Source: Colocasia esculenta
Lineage: Eukaryota > Streptophyta > Magnoliopsida > Alismatales > Araceae
Assembly: GCA_014218235.1 (NCBI GenBank)
Contig: CM024760.1
Coordinates: 69,566,961 to 69,630,960, forward strand
Direction: 5' to 3'
DNA length: 64,000 bases
Within the stretch, counting starts at the first letter, position 1. Every line of letters starts with the position of its first letter. The notes beneath the pieces were generated by a model. That model saw only the letters and a list, made by a program, of their open reading frames with translations. It ran no database searches and had not been told where the DNA came from. The position numbers and the translations under genes are program-made. This document shows positions 54,731 to 64,000 of this stretch, piece by piece.

Positions 54731-57700
54731 ATGGCCGCTCCGTTGATCTCCGGAAGTGTTGGGGGCTACAGTGCTGAGTATTTATCCCGAAGGGAGCAAG
54801 AAAGATTTACGTTTGTGAAGACAAGATTTGCGGAAATAAGGCAGTGGATGTTCAGAATCTTGAGAAGAGTGGCATGGCCAGGCTAGTTGATACTCTAAGA
54901 AGATCGCAGTGGATGGATGTGGTCACCTTCAGTGAGGTAAGCTACCCGGACTTGGTAAAAGCCTTCTACATCTGTCTGAAGTCAGAAGCAGATGGATCCC
55001 TTGTTTCCTCTGTCAAGGGTATCCAAATCAGAATAACCCATGAGCTTTTGCGTGATCTGTTTGGAGTAAAGACCTCTGGATTTAGTGGCATTCACTCTGT
55101 GAATGATGAAGTCAAAGGTCTCGGGATTATCGGTCCAGGATTTAAGTTGAAGGATGGGAAGCTTGATATTAATCAGATGTCCGCGTTCAATCGATTGCTT
55201 CACTTTATAGTCTGCCAAATCTTAGTACCCCGTAGTGCTACCTTTTCCTCATGCACTAGGGCAGATTCGGACATAATGTTCTGGGCAATCCAGAACAAAG
55301 AGATAAACCTGGCCGCAGTGATGATTGAGCGAATGATGTTTGCACATGCTCAGTTATGGGAAACAAAGAGCAAGTTGAATGTTTCCCTTCCGTATGCTCA
55401 TCTACTGACCAAGATTTTCAAGCACTTTGGAGTAGATCTGTCAGGTGCGGTAGCTGAAAAGATGGGCCAGTCTATAAGGTCCAGAAACCTGAAGAAAAGT
55501 GGTTTTTCAGTGCAAGAAGGAGTTTGGTCAAAATCCTCTGTGGCTGAAGGAGAAGCAGTTATTGCAGATATTCCAGAAGCAGTAGAAGTAGAGCAAGCAG
55601 ATCCAGCAGAGCAAGCAGCAGCAAGTCAAGCAAAGCAAGAACCAGTTGAGTCAGCTGTGGGATGCCAATCCGAAGCTCAATTGGAAGAGGGTGCAGCTGG
55701 TGTGGCAGATTCCTTGCCCACCACCTTAGTCGCCTCTATTTTAAGAGAGGTATTGGACTCCATTCCCTCCATCTCAGTCTCTTCTAAGGCAGGTGGACCT
55801 GATGAAGAAGTTATGGCAGCAGGCCATACTGAAGTTCAGTCTGAATTAGTTGCAGATGTTGAGGTACAAGCAGGTACTCAACAAGATGTTGTCTTGGAAG
55901 AAGCTTCTGCTCAGGGGGAGCAAGAAAGTATTGAAGTCCCTGCTCCCATTCAGGGGGAGCATGCTGAGATTGAAAAGCCAGAGAATGAAGCTTTTCCTGA
56001 GAAAGCTGCACCTACTCAGGAAATTCCAGCTCCAGCCATGGTTGATGTTAGTGAAGGCCCAAGTTCAACTATAAATCTTGAGGAGCCTGTCTCTCAGCAA
56101 GGTAAGCAGAAAAGAGTTGTTCACAGGAGGTCAAGGAAGGGCCATAGAAAAGTAAAGTTGAAGCATGTTATGGCCTTGTTAAAAGCCCAAGGAGAAATCT
56201 TGGCATCAGTTCAGTCTGGCATACAAGGAATTGTTTCAAATCAAGTTTCAACCTCCTCTGACGTATCCTCAATAAGAAATGCAATGAGGTATTTCAATAA
56301 AGAAATGTCCGATATGAAGAATTTGCTGGCTAATCTTTCAGGTCTAGTGGTGTCCCTCCTGCACCTACTCAAGCAGTCCAGCTGAAGTTCCTAGGCCACC
56401 AGGGCCTCCAGCAGAAGTCTCTCGGCCAACAGGGCCGCCAGTTCAAGGGTCAGGGCCATCAGGGCCATCTGTTGTAAGGTCACCCGGACCAGTGGCAGCC
56501 TCAGGGTCTTCAGGACCCTCTTCAGCAGTCAGAGAGAGTCAGGCCAAAGGGAAAGAGCCAGTGTCAGTCTCCAAGGCCCCTGATACTTCATCTCTTGCCA
56601 CTCCAACCCTCTCCACACCTTCATCTCCTCCTACTGCACCTCCTGCTCCACCAACCATAAAACATCCCATGCCTCGCACCCAACCTTCCTCATCCTCTAC
56701 TTCCTCTCAACCCTCCTTCTCACCTACTCCAGCTCACATCTCAGCTTCATCCTCATTAACTCCTCAACCTTCACCTATTAAAATTCAAACATCTCATCTT
56801 CAACCAACCTCTTCCTTTAATCCTAAACATTTTTTCTATCCTCCTACTCCTCCTAATTCTGTTATCTTTCCTCCAGTTAAACCTCTGCCTCTTGGTATCT
56901 TTGACACCAATGTTCCAGACAATTTTGAAAGGAACACCCTCCTCACCATTCTTTCCACAGCCTCTCACATTCACAGGACTGACCCTCCAAGTCCTGCCTT
57001 GAAAAAGAGAAAAACCTCTTCCTCTCTAAGCACTCCTTCTGCTCCTCTCTACCCTCCTTTATGGTACTCTCTTACCCTTGATCCTAAGAGAAGACCTATC
57101 TACAAAGAATACCTCCAGAAATGCATTCTTTCTACCATTTATGGTATTCCTTTTCTCAACCTATCCGAACACCTGGACATTGTTCTTCCTTTTACTCAGA
57201 TATCTCAAGCTTTCAAATCCAAAATCCTTGAGGGCACTGAGTTCAAGACTGAAGATCAGTGGGCCGGTATCAAAGGAAATAAGCTCAGTATGCAAAATAC
57301 CTGACTGCAAGGGCCGAATCCCTCTCTCTCAGAGCTCACCCACTCACCTTCTCTGAGTGGTTTATCTTCCAGCACAAGAACTCTTGGGGATCCTTCATTT
57401 TGAAGGAAATTCGCATTGCCAGAGCCTTTCAGCTGTACAGTGACTTCTGTTACTTGAACAAAATTCCAGAAGTTCAGTTTTGCCAGTTCAATTCGCAGAT
57501 TACTGTGCTGCAATCAGAAACCCCTCTCAACCTTCCTCTTAAAGTAGACTTTGTCTCCTTCAAGGTTGATTTTCCAGTTCTTCTGCCGAAGCTGCACTCT
57601 TTAGTGTTTAATTCAGATGCTGGATCTCATGCTCTAGATATGTTTGCAAGGCAGCTGGGCCGGATGTCAGCCAAGCAGGGCCGATCTCCTTCCTTTTTGC

Positions 57701-58095
57701 GGTTCATCTTCAGAGAATATCACTCTGGCCGCATGTCTTCTCAGACCTTAGCTCCACTCATTTCTGAGTGTGAAAGACTCACCTCATCAGAATGGGAGCT
57801 TCTCTATCGGGCCTCTTATCAGCAATTGGAAGCTATCAATCAAGATCTAGTTAGTCAGAGGAAGCCTGCTCTTTCTGCAGAAGCCTTTATGGATCTAAAT
57901 TCCATCGCACCCATACCAGAGCTCTATGCTGTATGGGCATCTAGATATTCTGCTTTCTATGCCTTAAAGCAGGATCTGTTAAATCAAAAGATTCACTATC
58001 CAATTTCCTTGGACAGATTTCTCCATAGGGCCAGTTTTGGCAAGAGTACTTACTACAGATTCATTTTGGACAAAACCAGTATGGAGAATTCTTAG
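54731..58095 (+). pseudogene. ORF3 of element D (plant transposon protein-like), frameshifted
   Basis: A long extra gene after RNase H, about 1100 codons if read through its breaks. It starts at the ATG 54731 (MAAPLISGSVGGYSAEYLSR). Shifts occur near 54835, 56375 and 57290. Parts: the N-terminal domain (FYICLKSEADGSLVSSVKGI; LPYAHLLTKIFKHFGVDLSG) resembles the plant putative transposon protein domain. An acidic Glu/Gln/Val-rich stretch follows (55530-56090), then a basic patch (VVHRRSRKGHRKVKLKHVMA). Next comes a Pro/Ser-rich region with repeated GPP/SGPS (56390-56820), then a C-terminal folded part (57336-58095). Lys/Arg-rich KKRK near 57001 may be a nuclear signal. No signal peptide or clear membrane span is seen, so the name 'envelope-like' is not supported by this copy. 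Confidence 0.75.
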
Positions 58096-58400
58096 AGCAG
58101 CAAAGGCAACTCTACATTCAGAGGAACATCCCTTCCATGGGACCCTCCTTCTCAGTTGCTTCTGGCGTTTTTCTACAACTTTTTGAGGATCTTGAGATCA
58201 AGGCATGGGCTGTTATCTCACAGCATGCCTCCTTGTTATCTCCTCTGTATTATCTTTCTCCATCTTAATATAAATCTTTCTCTCTTCTTTGTCTCACAGC
58301 TTATCTTTTTGCCTAATGACAAAATGGGGGAGACAACTAACGTAAATCTGAAAAACATATTTCATTTTTTGTATGATGTTTAGTATATTTTGTCATCATC
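58096..58400 (+). other. 3' untranslated region of element D
   Basis: About 300 bp between the ORF3 end and the polypurine tract. Hydrophobic short frames occur (for example near 58200-58310), but none is supported as a gene. Confidence 0.5.
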
Positions 58401-58414
58401 AAAAAGGGGGAGAT
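58401..58414 (+). other. Polypurine tract of element D
   Basis: AAAAAGGGGGAGAT directly before the LTR start TGATGACC, identical to that of element E and typical of Sireviruses. Confidence 0.88.
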
Positions 58415-60373
58415 TGATGACCAAACTGTCCCCATAATAAATATTTCCATTTATTTATATATTAATTTTGATGATTAACAAAATAACATTAATGGATTTC
58501 TTGAGCCTTAAGTACAGGAAATAAAAGAAAAATGAAAGTTCAAGACAATCTGGTAAGTCTCATCACTTCTATCCAAGTCTTTGTATCGACTTCTTTGATA
58601 AGCAGAACGATTTCCTCTTTGACCGGAATACTCAAAATCAAATCGTTACCGTAACGATTTCTTTAGAACTCGCAACGACTCTCTAGCCGTAACGATTTCT
58701 TTAGATCCCGTAACGATTTCTTTAGAACTCGCAACGACTCTCTAGCCGTAACGATTTCTTTAGACCTCGTAACGATTTCTTTAGAACTCGCAACGACTCT
58801 CTAGCCGTAACGATTTCTTTAGACCCGTAACGATTTCTTTAGAACTCGCAACGACTCTCTAGCCGTAACGATTTCTTTAGACCTCGTAACGATTTCTTTA
58901 GAACTCGCAACGACTCTCTAGCCGTAACGATTTCTTTAGATCCTGTAACGATTTCTTTAGAACTCGCAACGACTCTCTAGCAGTAACGATTTCTTTAGAC
59001 CTCGTAACGATTTCTTTAGAACTCGCAACGACTCTCTAGCCGTAACGATTTCTTTAGACCTCGTAACGATTTCTTTAGAACTCGCAACGACTCTCTAGCC
59101 GTAACGATTTCTTTAGACCTCGTAACGATTTCTTTAGAACTCGCAACGACTTGCCTGTTGTAACGGCTTCATAAGTTATCACAACGATTTCTTTACAGTT
59201 CATAACGACTTGCTATAATTCATAACGATTTCATAAGTTATGAGGTCAGCAAGATTCTTTTTATCGAATTTCTTGATGCATCAGTATAATGCTTTTTAAT
59301 AGCGTTGAAAAGTCAAAGTCATATCTTGTCCGTTGACTGCTATGCATTAAATGCTCTCCGATCGTATCTCCCATGCATGCAGACAATATCTTCCATTTCT
59401 ATGCTACTCTGTCTACGTACTTTTTGGGACAGAAAGGAGCTTTGCTATATACTGCAATATCTGTTCCATCTCAACTAACAATAGACAGCAGTCCTAGCTG
59501 TCTTCTATTTATTGATGATATGCTTACAGATATCTGACAAGACTCATCTGGACAACGTTGACACAAGATACAAAGTTCTATGACATCTCTTTGGCGTGTA
59601 CACCAGGATAAAAGACTGACGATCAGAAGCTTCCTCAGTGACCAGTCTAACGTACACAAGGATAAGAGACAACGGACACTTCAACGTTCGAATTTGAATC
59701 AGCAGTTTAAATAGAAGACTCAAGACGAAAAGAAAACAAAAGAGAGTAACATCGCTTGATTTTAGAAGAAGAAAGAAATCCATCTCACAATCTTTAGAAC
59801 TTTGAAGAAGAGCGAAGCCTCCACTCCAAACCTTGTTCTAAGCTCTTAGCTCTCTGTGCTCAAAAAGGAATCTTCTCTTTTGTAAGAGCCTGTGTGGTCC
59901 TTGGAGAGAAAAACCTTGTTAAATCTCTCTCTCTCGGGGGCTTAGGAGCTTCAGTGTGTAGCTGGTCAAGCTAGAGTCTGAAGCCTGTTTCCACACTCTT
60001 TTCTTATTAGATTGTGTTCCCTTCTGGACGAAGGAAGACCTGGTGGTATCCAGGGTGGTTGTTGTACCCTTCAGGCTGAAGGAAGACCAGTTGAGGCTGG
60101 GTGTAAAGATCCTTAAGGGGGATTGTACCCTTGGTAGTAAAATCCTGAGGTATTGCTCAGGGACTGGACGTAGGTCTCCTGTGGAGAGGAGTTCCGAACC
60201 AGGATAAAAATCCTTGTGTCTTGTGGATGTGTTTTGTGTGATTGTTGTCTTGTTTGCTCTAACTCTAACCTTGTTATTAAGTTGTGCAATCTTTTCAGTA
60301 AACAGGTTTTAATCAGAGATCGAAGTTTTAATAACTCATTCACCCCCCCTCTGGGCTAGCTAGCTGGGCAACA
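58415..60373 (+). repeat. 3' LTR of element D
   Basis: 1959 bp. Matches 36107-38068 with a handful of substitutions and one- or two-base indels. Ends GGGCAACA, then CTTCA, the right target duplication. Confidence 0.93.
58650..59151 (+). repeat. 59-bp tandem repeat, second LTR of element D
   Basis: Same array as 36340-36842: nine CGCAACGAC occurrences from 58671 to 59143, spaced about 59 bp. The order of CCT/TCC variants is nearly the same in both LTRs, so the array was copied whole at the last transposition. Confidence 0.9.
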
Positions 60374-60378
60374 CTTCA

Positions 60379-60695
60379 CCCCTCTCCTCCCTTATAAGGA
60401 AGTAGGGGCGCGAAATTCGAAGCGGGCCAGAAGCGGTCTTTCCCCCCGCTCCAAGTCGCTCCTTGGGTGCATCGTGGGTGACCGTTCGAGTGGAGCGCGC
60501 GACGTCTGTGGCTCGACACGACCCCCGCACTCATCATAAAAGCTCTATGTTCGAGGGAAACCCACAAACCATGCCGCCATGTAGCCATTTGGATCTCCGA
60601 GGATGATACCGCATTTAATACTGAGATGACGTCCAGGCAAGTCGCCGCTCTCAACCGCTCCGGTTCCCGAACCGCTTGAGAGCGTGGGGGGCAAG
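60379..60695 (-). promoter_or_regulatory. Promoter and leader region of the antisense gene of element B
   Basis: The remaining 3' region of element B between the element D insertion and the 3' LTR. The minus strand has CTTCCTTATAAGGGAGG, with the TATA box at 60392-60399, matching 1348-1355 of element A. With element D left out, the box lies about 155 bp from the antisense start codon at 35972, against 136 bp in A. The plus-strand polypurine tract, GAGAGCGTGGGGGGCAAG, is at 60678-60695. Confidence 0.55.
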
Positions 60696-61539
60696 TGTGG
60701 TGGCCGTTTCTAGCCACCATCGTGCGCTGGGCCCATCATGGCCCAGCCCAATTTGGCAGGCAGACGTGGCCCCCTCACAAGACGCCACGACTTTTTTAAA
60801 AACAGCTTCAAGGTCCCGAGTCCGGTCAGTGCATTCGGGTACCAACGGGACCCAGGAGCCACCTCCGGGTACCTCGTAGCCTGTTCGGCCAAAGGCCCTT
60901 CCTTCCGAGTAGGGTCTGCTCGACTTGTGCCGAAAACCCCTTCGGAACGGACAACACTTCCTTGCATCAGACATCTGGCAGCAAGCCATGCCTTCGAGCA
61001 CCAGGTGCCGAGCAGCGGGCTCAACTACTGAGCAGTAGGTCTGGCTCACCGAGCAGCCTACCTGCTCGTTACCTTCCTCCCAAGAGAACCCAAGCGGCCC
61101 TTCGCCCCCTCACGGCAGTTATAACGGCTTCACCATGCGCGCCCCATGATCAAAGTGGTGCATTAACTACAGAGCACCTCAACGCGTAACTCCCCCGCTA
61201 AGGACGCCAACGGGCGCGCCCTTTGTGGCATTGATTAGGGACGTTCCGTCCCTCTCCCTCAGCACTTCTGCCTATAAAAGGCACTGGTAAGCCTCCATGC
61301 AGAGGTATGTGATCCAAGGCACCTTTGCTTACACAGGCCCTTGCACTTCACACACGAGAACCCCCTTCCTCTCGCGTCCCTTACTGACTTACGCATAGGA
61401 GGGTTCTCCCCGGTTCTTCAACCGGCCCCCCTGATCCGCTTCTGGTTTCGCAGGTGATCGTCCGCTGCCGGCGACCGTCTTCTTCCCTCTCAAGTGTAGG
61501 CCCGCTTGACTCCGGCCCAAGCAGGAAATAACCTCCACA
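60696..61539 (+). repeat. 3' LTR of element B
   Basis: 844 bp, TGTGGTGG...CCTCCACA, matching 16157-17001, with TATAAAAG at 61273-61280. Followed by TTATC, the right target duplication (61540-61544). Confidence 0.93.
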
Positions 61540-61544
61540 TTATC

Positions 61545-61933
61545 ATTGTACAGAAGTCATGTCTAAGGCTTACAATAAAATGCCTTAATCATGGCTTCGC
61601 CCGGTGCACGATATCTATCAATCATGGATGGCTGCTTCGAGCAACACGAACTAACTGCTAGAGACGTGTTCAACTACGGTGGCCTCGTGTTCACATTATC
61701 CTCCTCATTTGTATGTATCCTGGATTGAAATTATGTCAATCTTTATTTTTAATATTTATATATATATTTTAAAATACTTAATTACTATCAATCTTAGATA
61801 AGTAGTTCTATGGGGACTTACCTGATTTACATGCAATTCTCAAGGTGTGTAAATTCAAGATTTTTCCGATCAAGTGAGGTAAGGGCAATACCACAAGGGG
61901 CGGAATTTCCTCCTTTTACATATAAAAAAAACT
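61545..61933. other. Non-coding DNA between element B and the foldback element
   Basis: AT-rich sequence. No supported gene. An A-run at 61924-61931 adjoins the foldback element and forms part of its possible target duplication. Confidence 0.5.
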
Positions 61934-62413
61934 TGAGAAATGCTATGCTCCCGGCTTGCCGGGAGCATAGGGAGGCGGTTTGGAGCCGTGCTCCTCCACA
62001 AGCCGCCATGTGGAGGAGCAGGGCCCCACCGCATTAAATGTGTTTTGTGTTTTTTTTTTTTTTTTTTAACCTTCTGTAGTGCACACAAATACTATTATAG
62101 TGCACACAAATACTCATCTTGTGCACACAAATACTGATGTAGTGCACACAAATAGTATAAGAGTGCACACAAATGACATCTATTTGTGTGCACTCTTATA
62201 CTATTTGTGTGCACTACATCAGTATTTGTGTGCACTACATCAGTATTTGTGTGCACAAGATGAATATTTATGTGCACTATATAAGGTGAAAAAAAAAAAA
62301 AATACAAAACACATTTAATGCGGTGGGGCCCTGCTTCTTCACATGGCAGCTTGTGGAGGAGCACGGCTCCAAACCGTCTACCTATGCTCCCGGCAAGAGC
62401 TTGGCATTTCTCA
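61934..62413. mobile_element. Foldback / MITE-like element, possibly Mutator-type
   Basis: Two arms of about 240 bp are near-perfect inverted copies: the left starts TGAGAAATGCTATGCTCCCG and the right ends in its reverse complement, with small differences. The arms share GGTTTGGAGCCG, GCTCCTCCACAAGC and GGGGCCC..CGCATTAAATG. The centre holds ten GTGCACACAAATA-like repeats, five per arm. Flanks read AAAAAAACT on both sides (61925-61933; 62413-62421 with one base of overlap), which would fit the 9-bp duplication of Mutator-type elements. The A-run makes this ambiguous. No protein is encoded; short frames here are repeat artefacts. Confidence 0.75.
62079..62277. repeat. GTGCAC palindromes on a 21-bp period within the foldback element
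   Basis: GTGCAC starts at 62079, 62100, 62121, 62142, 62163 (left arm) and 62188, 62209, 62230, 62251, 62272 (right arm). Every step within an arm is exactly 21 bp, and the centre step is 25 bp. The unit is roughly GTGCACACAAATACTNNTNTA. Confidence 0.9.
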
Positions 62414-62421
62414 AAAAAACT

Positions 62422-62779
62422 TTGTTCCAGGCAAAGCGCACTATATGGGGAGGCCGACCGTGGCCCCCGGGGACGGGCGCGTTGAAGGGCAAAGCATGTA
62501 GGAGTAAAAGAGGAACCACGTTTTGACCGCCAACGACCTTCACCGCTCATCTCGCTGGCCCAAACAAAAACCCAAAAAAGAGTGCACAAGTCAAGTTTGG
62601 ATGGCCACTGCCTGCTCTTCCTTGTGCGGTTCCACTTCGCGAACACAAACAAACAGCAGGGAAGCGGACTCTTCCCCAATCGTGTGTCGTCACACTCCCA
62701 CCTTTGTACTCTCCGGCGGGGAAGAGACCGTGAGGTCTATAATTAGAGCCCAACCGCGTCTGATCGATCCCGTGCGGTC
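62422..62779 (+). promoter_or_regulatory. Upstream region and promoter of the aspartic protease gene
   Basis: TATAATTA at 62738-62745 is 42 bp before the start codon, so the untranslated leader would be very short (about 10-15 bases if transcription starts 25-30 bp past the box). The foldback element ends about 320 bp upstream of the box. I see no other clear control motif. Confidence 0.5.
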
Positions 62780-64000
62780 ATGGCCTCCATGTCTTCTGCT
62801 CTGCTCCCCCTGCTACTCCTCTGCCTCTGGTTCTATCATGTCTCTGGTGACGAACAGGGCCTCTGGGTGGTGAGGGTCGAATCCCTTCTGCCGCGACCCA
62901 TATGCTCCTCTCCCAAAGGTTAGCATCTCTGTAGGCTTATTAGCTAGTGTTTGGTTTGCATCGCCCAACGAACACTCAACGAAACCTGCAAAGAACTCAC
63001 TGACCTGTGATCTTTTGTACACTTATGTTTGATGCTGCTGCTGCAAATGTTCATGTCATTAGAGATCGGGAATAAACAAAATCGCAGTTTATTCTAGTGC
63101 GTTTTCGTAGTTTCTATGAGCATTTGCTGATCGTGCTTACACGTATGTCTGTCCACATGCAGTTCCAGCTGCGGGGGGGAACACTCTAAAGGTTGCCCAC
63201 CGGCGAGGGCCCTGCTCATCTTTCGGCACCAAGCCCAACCCTGCCTTGACGCTGCGTCAAGACATGCTGCGGGTCGAGTCCCTCCAGAGGGGGTTGTCCG
63301 GAGGAGCACCGTCCAAGGGGACGCAGCTGCAGGCGTCCCAAGTCAGCATCCCGACCCGCTGGGGACGCCCCATCGGCACCGGCAACTACCTCGTCACCGT
63401 CGGCTTCGGCAGCCCCAGGAAGGACCAGACACTCGTCTTCGACACCGGCAGCAACGTGTGCTGGATCCAGTGCATGCCCTGCGCGGGATCCTGCTACCAG
63501 CAGCAGGACCCGCTCTTCGACCCGTCCGCCTCCTCCACCTATCGCAACATCTCCTGCAGCTCAGCTACCTGCAGCAGCCTCGACATCAGAGGCTGCAACA
63601 GCGGCACCTGCGTCTATGGTGTCCAGTACGGCGACCAGTCGACCACCGTCGGGTTTCTTGTCCAGGACACGCTGACGCTGACACCGGAAAACGTGTTTCA
63701 GAACTTCGTGTTCGGCTGCGGCCAGAACAACAGGGGCCTCTTCGGGAGGGCAGCGGGGCTGATAGGCCTCGGGCGCGATTCCTTCTCGCTGGTCTCGCAG
63801 ACCTCTCAGGTGCTCGGCGGCACCTTCTCCTACTGCCTTCCCGCCACCAGCAGCTCCACCGGATACCTGACCATGGGCAGGAGCGCCACCAGCGCGTCCT
63901 ATACACCGATGCTGACGGACTCGCGTGATCCATCCCTCTATTCCATCGCCCTGACGGGCATCAGCCTGGGCGGCCGGCTGCTGCCCATCTCTCCAACAGT
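62780..64000 (+). CDS. Nepenthesin-type (A1B) aspartic protease, 5' part, cut by window end
   Basis: Exon 1 is 62780-62918 and exon 2 begins at 63163 and runs off the window; about 325 codons are visible. The start ATG (MASMSSALLPLLLLCLWFYH) gives a signal peptide with a Leu-rich core, so the protein enters the secretory pathway. A short pro-region holds KVAHRRGPCSSF and LRQDMLRVESL, typical of this plant family. The mature part begins with GTGNYLVTVGFGSP. The first catalytic motif is FDTGSNVCWIQC (Asp about residue 140), followed by the Cys-rich nepenthesin insert and FGCGQNNRGLFGRAAGLIGL. The second catalytic Asp lies beyond 64000. It is related to CND41/nucellin-like plant proteases, which cut proteins in vacuole, apoplast or plastid; the substrate is unknown. 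No break is seen and exon 2 is strongly GC-rich, as in many monocot genes. Confidence 0.93.
62919..63162 (+). other. Intron 1 of the aspartic protease gene
   Basis: 244 bp, GTTAGCATCT...CCACATGCAG, inserted after the first base of a codon (phase 1). Splicing joins AAAG to TTCCAGCT and keeps the frame into the pro-region. Exon 1 thus encodes only the signal peptide and the first pro-residues. AT-rich compared with the exons. Confidence 0.85.

Larger units (their letters stand above)
36107..60373 (+). mobile_element. Element D: Sirevirus-type Ty1/copia retrotransposon, split by element E
   Basis: LTRs at 36107-38068 and 58415-60373 are flanked by a perfect CTTCA duplication (36102-36106, 60374-60378). 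Order on the plus strand: gag, protease, [element E], integrase, RT, RNase H, ORF3. This is the copia order, with integrase before RT. The initiator-Met primer site, the polypurine tract AAAAAGGGGGAGAT, gag with two zinc knuckles and a long extra ORF after RNase H place it with the Sireviruses. LTRs differ by few substitutions by eye. Without E it is about 12.9 kb. It inserted into the 5' leader of the antisense gene of element B. Confidence 0.93.
16157..61539 (+). mobile_element. Element B: Ty3/gypsy Tat-lineage retrotransposon opened by nested insertions
   Basis: LTRs at 16157-17001 and 60696-61539 are 845 and 844 bp, differ at about 5 percent of positions by eye (mostly transitions), and are flanked by a perfect TTATC duplication (16152-16156, 61540-61544). 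Removing element C (18527-28955) and element D (36107-60373) leaves an element of about 10.7 kb with the same plan as element A: gag, protease, RT, RNase H, aRNH and integrase on the plus strand, then a spliced gene on the minus strand. All pol genes have stops or frameshifts. The LTR divergence, larger than that of C, D or E, agrees with B being the oldest layer of the nest. Confidence 0.95.

Noticed and set aside
54731..58095. Envelope glycoprotein in element D
   Set aside because: No signal peptide, membrane segment or surface-protein motif is visible; the domain content is that of plant transposon proteins.
62079..62277. Regular short repeats that look like a CRISPR array
   Set aside because: The units are contiguous 21-bp repeats without unique spacers, arranged as an inverted pair in a plant element; no cas genes and no prokaryotic context.
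62095..62679. 194-codon minus-strand frame over the foldback element
   Set aside because: Most of it is the translated 21-bp repeat (seven codons per unit); a repeat artefact.
63458..63928. Frames on both strands inside exon 2 of the protease gene
   Set aside because: Shadows of the GC-rich coding frame, which itself carries the protease motifs.

Overview
This window is repeat-dominated nuclear DNA of a flowering plant, probably a monocot: five LTR retrotransposons of plant-specific lineages, a solo LTR, a foldback element and one intron-containing host gene with GC-rich exons. There are no bacterial features. The species cannot be fixed from sequence alone. Elements are called A to E here.

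Layout. 1-458: non-coding flank. 459-10484: element A, an old, decayed Ty3/gypsy Tat-lineage element read leftward. 10485-16156: non-coding DNA with a degraded leftward DUF4283/zinc-knuckle pseudogene (about 15663-11550) split by a solo Sirevirus-like LTR (13737-15546), then a run of 28 G. 16157-61539: element B, a Tat relative of A read rightward, bounded by a perfect TTATC duplication and opened by two insertions. The first is element C (18527-28955, leftward, chromovirus of Tekay/Del type, duplication ACCTC). The second is element D (36107-60373, rightward, Sirevirus-type Ty1/copia, duplication CTTCA), which is itself split by element E (40461-51821, leftward, Sirevirus-type). 61540-62779: non-coding DNA with a foldback element (61934-62413) and a promoter. 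62780-64000: 5' part of a nepenthesin-type aspartic protease gene, cut by the window end. It is the only gene here that looks intact.

How the parts work. Each LTR element carries gag (capsid), protease, reverse transcriptase, RNase H and integrase, with a primer-binding site and polypurine tract next to its LTRs. All five are now disabled by stops or frameshifts. A and B also carry a second gene on the opposite strand, running tail-to-tail against pol. It has a TATA box and a small intron conserved between the two copies. D and E carry an extra sense gene (ORF3) after RNase H.

Most unusual signals: (1) paired TGTCGACA palindromes with starts 21-22 bp apart, repeated just upstream of a TATA-like box in the LTRs of two unrelated elements (C, gypsy; E, copia) and again inside E, including before its ORF3; (2) the spliced antisense gene of A and B; (3) ten GTGCAC palindromes on a 21-bp period inside the foldback element.
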